Of a stretch of 64,000 nucleotides of DNA, positions 59,414-64,000 are shown piece by piece; position 1 is the stretch's first letter; each line of letters starts with the position of its first letter. Source of the DNA: Diphasiastrum complanatum (Eukaryota; Streptophyta; Lycopodiopsida; Lycopodiales; Lycopodiaceae). Position numbers and translations under genes: made by a program. Location: assembly GCA_029204225.1 (NCBI GenBank), contig CM055095.1, positions 41,597,719 through 41,661,718 on the forward strand, in the 5' to 3' direction. Below the pieces are notes generated by a model. That model was not told the DNA's origin. It made no database searches and saw only the letters and a list, made by a program, of their open reading frames with translations.

Positions 59414-62400
59414 TTTTTTACTAAGCATTACACCTATTGCAAATGATGATGTGTCTACATATACATGGAACTTTTTAGCCCAATTTGGAGGTCTAACTAC
59501 AGTTGCTTATGCTAATGACTGTTTTAACTGATCAAAAGCTTGCTGATGGTCTTGTGACCAATAATACTCAACAGACTTTTTTAATAAACTTGTTAAAGGA
59601 GTTACTATTATGGCATAATCCTTAATTATCCTACGATAATATCTTGCATGTCCCAGAAAACCTCTAAGCTCTCGTAGATTAGTTGGTTCTAATAACTCTA
59701 AAATCATTTTTACTTTTTTGACGTCGGCTTGTATAAAGTCCTTTGAAATTTTATGTCCTAACAGGATGCCTTCCCTCATCACAAAATAACACTTGGCCGG
59801 ATGCAATTTAAGAAATGTCTCTTGACATCTTCTCAATGTCTTCTCTAATGCGTCTAAGTGATCTTTAGTTGATGAATAGACACAAAAGTCATCCATGAAA
59901 ATTTCTAAGAACTTCCTCAAAAACTTTTGAAAAATGTTCGTCATCGAATGTGGCAGGTGCATTACAAAGACCAAAGGACATTCACGTATACGCATACGTC
60001 CCCCAATTAGTGGTAAAACTGGTCTTGGATCTATTTTATTCCTTGATAAAAACTTGAATATAACCTGAGAATCCATCTAAAAAGCTATAATGTTCATGAC
60101 CAGCTGCCTGGTCAAGAATGGTATATGTATAAGGCAGAGGATGGTAATCCTTTGCTGTAGCAGCATTTAGTTGCCTAAAATCTTGGCAAACCCTAATCTT
60201 GCCCGTCTTCTTCTTAGGAACTATAACTATTGGTGACACCCACTCACTGCTTAGAACAGGATATATAATACCCGCTCTAAGACATCTATCTAATTTGTCT
60301 TTAACTAACAAGAAATACTGTAGATTTAATTTGCAGAAATTGCTTAATTTCTTTCTTATAAAACTGATTATCCTCTAATAAGTGTTTAAAAATTATATTG
60401 GACATTCTAGAGACAAGGTCTTCTACTATATCATATGAACGGGTTCTAAGTGGCGATAGATCTCTAGGTATCTCGCTACTTATAACTGAATCTAAAAATG
60501 TTATTTTCTTAACTTTTCTGGTTTCTTTGTCTAAAAGCTTTTTAGCTTCTGAACTAATATCAACATCATAATATTTTTCAATAGGCTTATCAAAGTCTAA
60601 TTCTTTACTATTAGAAATTTCTACTGGCTGTTCTGCGACTTTCGCTTTTTCTGTCGCGTTTTTTGCGGATTTCGTCTACTTAGTTTTCTTCTTATCTTTA
60701 AGAGTTGAAGAATATTTACTACTTCTAGTAGTATATTCAGACTCTACTTCTATCCTTTGAACTATCATGTCAGTGTTGGTTTTAGATGGCCGAAGGTCAT
60801 CTTTTCTAGGTGAGTTTACAAACCTTGGTTTAGACCGCGGTTGTTGTGGCTGAGGACATTCAGCATTGACATGCCCTTTGCCTTTACAGTTAGTACAGAG
60901 TGGCACATATCCTATTGACCTCCTGGGTTCAGGACAATCAGGCGAATAGTGACTCGGGGCTCCGCAATTGTAGCACGAACCCCTTACTTTGGATGGAGGA
61001 GTGGAATCTCTTGTCCTCCCTCTACGCAAAATAGTGTATTGTTGACTAGTACGTGGTTTTGGTATAATGTTCTTTTGGTTAGTAGGAGTTGTAGTATAAG
61101 CTACCTCCTCATGATTATTAATCGGACAGAGGAATAATTTTTCTTCTAAATAGTTAATCTATAAACTATGATAGTTGGTCTTAGAATGACCTTCCTTCCC
61201 ACAAGCAGTACACGAAACATTGGCGTTAAGCTTCGCTTTCTTCTGTTTGGCTTTAACATCATTGCTAATATCTCAACACTCTTCCTTAATGGATCCATCT
61301 TTTCGGATTTCTCCATTCTTTTCTTCCTATTTGAATTCCTACTCTTAGATTTCCTATAAGAAGATTCTTTTTTTGATGAAGAAGAATAAGATGAATACTT
61401 TGAAGACTCTTCCTCATCTGCTGAATCAGATTCCAATTCAAACTCAATAGATGATTCAGATTCTTCTATATGTTTCGATTTATGCTTTTTACTACTTTTT
61501 CTTTCATTTCTCTGTCTACGAGAAATTCGAGAAGTTTCATAATTCTCGGCAGAGGCAATGACATCTTCCAAAGAGGTCATCAATCCCTGTCAACAATAAC
61601 GATCCATTTTCTTAGGCAAACTGCCCAAGAACCATTCGTTTTGCACAGGAACCGGATATTGGGCTCCTAACTTTCCTATTAAATTCTTAACTCTATGAGT
61701 ATACTTTCTAAGTGATTCCTTCTGCTTATTCTCAACAGCATTAAGCCGAGCCAACAGTCTAGTGGAGTATCATATCTCCCTAAACTGCTTAAGAAATGCT
61801 ATTTTTAAAGCGTTCCAAGTATTAATCGTTTCCCATACTAATTGATTGTGCCAAATCCTTGTCTGCTTTTGCAAAAGACCTAGCAAAATTCTAACTTTGT
61901 CCTCGTCTGTATGTTCTTTATTTGCTATAGTAATAAATTCAAATTGAGACAAATAACTATCCACATCTTCAAACGATGATCCCTTAAAGAAATCATATCT
62001 GATTTTTGTAGATGTGGGTGGTACTGGGTTAGCCATATTATCAGGACTAGGATCGAGGCTACACTTAGAAGATGGTTCTGATGAAGAAGATTTTGACTCT
62101 GAACTTGGTTCAGAAGTGAAATCAGACGAATCTGATTTTGATGAATCTGTAGAACTTGGTATTTTAATGGATTTTTTTCTAAATAAATCTACAAATACTG
62201 TAGTAGCATTTAGAAGATCGTTAAACGCTTCAGGCGTTAATCTTGCTCTAACTGGCAAATTCTGCAAATTCTGCAAATACAAATCTCTAGATTTCCTATA
62301 GGCTTCTAATCGCTGTGCACGCTCTAAACGTTTTTGTTCAATAGTTGCGTAATAGTATGTTCTTTGCATGCGTTACATGAGAAAGATTCGTAAACTTAAT

Positions 62401-62447
62401 ACATTTAAAAATATTACAACAGATGAAATTCCAATGACACCAAATTA
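59414..62447 (-). mobile_element. Gypsy element I, gag to reverse transcriptase (fossil)
   Basis: Minus strand from the right: gag (62369-61770; FEDVDSYLSQFEF, WETINTWNALKIAFLKQF), a Ser/Glu/Lys-rich region (61583-61250), two CCHC knuckles (CYNCGAPSHYSPDC and CTNCKGKGHVNAEC, near 60960-60850), reverse transcriptase (WVSPIVIVPKKKTGKIRVCQ; YSFLDGFSGY; FMDDFCVYS; LRELRGFLGHARYYRRI; 60311-59507). I could not recognise the protease. It is broken several times. Confidence 0.8.
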
Positions 62448-63560
62448 TGTGGTGGCCTAGTCGTTATAGATTTTCACAAAATTAATGAATTAAGTAGTAT
62501 AAAAGGTTTGATTGTTCTCCAAGAGAGAGAATAATCTATTCTTTTGTATGATAAGTGTATGTAAGAAGGAAAATGGATGTGATATGTAATATTCATAATG
62601 AATACTATAGTGACATATCTGGTTATCCAAAGATATTTGGGTAAATTGGCATCCAAAAACACCAATGGTGAAACGATTTGGTCAAGGTCTGTGATTATAA
62701 AAATTACTTTATCTTTCAGGCTCTTTGGATAACAGCAAGCAATCAGATCAGACAACAATTAGCAAATAGATTCATCAAACAGAATCGTATTGGCTAATGA
62801 TTTCTCTTAATTGAATACACTGAATTAGTTCTTATCATAGGAAGCAAACAGAATAGAGCATCAAACAAGTTTATTATCTGAATACGTAGCTCATTCAGAA
62901 TTGAAAAAAGCTCTGCTTATAGTTATGCTTAACAGCTTCGGCTAATTTCTTGCATACATTATTTAGAATTGTTGCTCTCTAGTGACGCCTGAAAATCCAC
63001 GTTAGAGTAACTGAAATTCAGTAAGACATGAGAAATATGTGTGACGACGCAGACAGAGCAGTATCACAAAAAGTTACGAATCATACAGAGTGTATTCGCT
63101 CAATTGATAAGAAGTAATGCTGTAAGAGATGGCAGAGGGAAAGAACGCTCAAGCTTATAGAAACTGGCTCCCTTCTCTCTCTATTAATACTCAAATATGT
63201 GCATATGCATATGTACAATGGCACGAAGTGTCGACCTTACAAAAATGATCACCGGCCTCAATGTCGTTTACCAACCATTACGATGTCAGTTGAGATCCGC
63301 TAATGCATCTCTATAGAACGTTGCACAAAACGTCGCAAGTTCTAACCTAAAAGTGAATTTACAAAGTGCAAATAGGCCTTTACATGAATTTAGGCACTAT
63401 AGCACATTTACATGTATAAAAATTGAAATTTTTTTGCAATATAAACAATAATTTTGGATAATGTGGGATCATGAGGCTCCACACATATGAACTTACAAAT
63501 GGGTCATATTAAATTCTAGAATATGCTATGAAGGCTAAACCGTCTAGATTTCCAACACAA
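62448..63560 (-). repeat. Probable 5' LTR of Gypsy I
   Basis: On the minus strand it runs from TGTTGGAAATC (63560) to CCACCACA (62448), followed by a possible primer site (TGGTGTCATTGG, near 62443-62432) whose tRNA I cannot name. The mate LTR is missing. Confidence 0.5.
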
Positions 63561-63614
63561 ATTGGTCATATTAAATTCTAAAATATGCTATGAAGGCTGA
63601 ACCGTCTGGACATT
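63496..63614. repeat. Direct repeat of about 55 bp
   Basis: 63496-63551 and 63558-63614 share GGTCATATTAAATTCT and ATATGCTATGAAGGCT with a few differences. The proposed LTR end falls between the copies. Confidence 0.7.
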
Positions 63615-64000
63615 TGAATCTGAAAATAGAAGATGCAAAACGAATAGGATTGGAACACATGGACAACATGTTAAAACTACTTACAACATCAATCTTAACA
63701 AAGCCAACAAGCCTACCTGAAATAACATTTGCTTGCAAATTTCTATGATAAAAAGAAACGAAGTTGTTCATTATGTTGATAGTTCTTCCAAATCTTAGAT
63801 GTAGATATGTGAGTCAAAATAACACGTTGATGTTTCATCCAATTGATGTTTACGCATACAGACCTGTACAATTGGAAAACTTAACATTCTATGAATTCTA
63901 GAGTATGTACGATGTAGAGAAAAAATCAAAAGTCAATACTACTTTTGATTACATTGACAAGACATGAAACTACTTGTATCGGAGTAGGAAACTTATAAAA
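63615..64000. other. No gene seen
   Basis: AT-rich flank of the Gypsy I LTR. A 66-codon minus-strand reading overlaps it without a recognisable domain. Confidence 0.4.

Overview
The window looks like nuclear DNA of a land plant, possibly a non-flowering one. Evidence: short GT-AG introns with GTAAGT or GTATGT donors, many Copia elements primed by initiator-Met tRNA (site TGGTATCAGAGC), a Gypsy element primed by tRNA-Asp, and an RNase H-fold transposase of a type I associate mainly with non-seed plants and animals. The clade is inference. Almost everything right of 3.8 kb is layered transposable elements. I see no rRNA, tRNA, CRISPR or bacterial-type operon.

Left edge (0-3.8 kb): two convergent, spliced, apparently intact genes. 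The plus-strand gene (133-1842, four exons, 482 aa) joins a divergent, CENH3-flavoured histone H3 to a Ulp1/SENP-like cysteine protease. The minus-strand gene (3495-2131, three exons, 386 aa) is unrecognised. Just right of them, at about 3832, lies a terminus resembling the inverted repeats of a roughly 370-bp MITE family with three more copies here (6.7, 39.2 and 52.4 kb). The terminus abuts a truncated LTR, so the gene pair may be cargo of a larger DNA transposon whose left end is outside the window.

3.8-15 kb: a pol-less LTR element (X), then fossil Copia elements E, F and G, with F nested in E and E next to G. 15.4-18.2 kb: a decayed DNA transposase gene on the minus strand. 19.0-19.8 kb: an unusual array of about 25 short palindromes abutting a Gypsy integrase fragment, followed by an extra coiled-coil ORF region and an LTR (to 25.5 kb). 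25.6-30.4 kb: decayed exons, one with a methyltransferase-like DIPYG motif, split by LTR remnants. 30.4-34.3 kb: largely empty, with CT and TA microsatellites.

34.3-49.5 kb: a nest of insertions. A Gypsy element is cut by Copia A, A is cut by Copia B, and B is cut by a very young gag-only LTR element (41711-47266) with LTRs differing at one position in 647. The nest ends against a minus-strand tRNA-Asp Gypsy LTR. 49.5-63.6 kb: Copia C (plus), Copia D (minus, with a MITE inside), and a minus-strand Gypsy split by a complete pol-less LTR element Y (54158-59413).

Three patterns run across the elements. Three pol-less LTR elements share a protein module of unknown function. The LTRs of at least five Copia-type families carry the palindrome CACACGTGTG, a G-box core. 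The MITE family links the Copia layers to the terminus beside the histone-protease gene.
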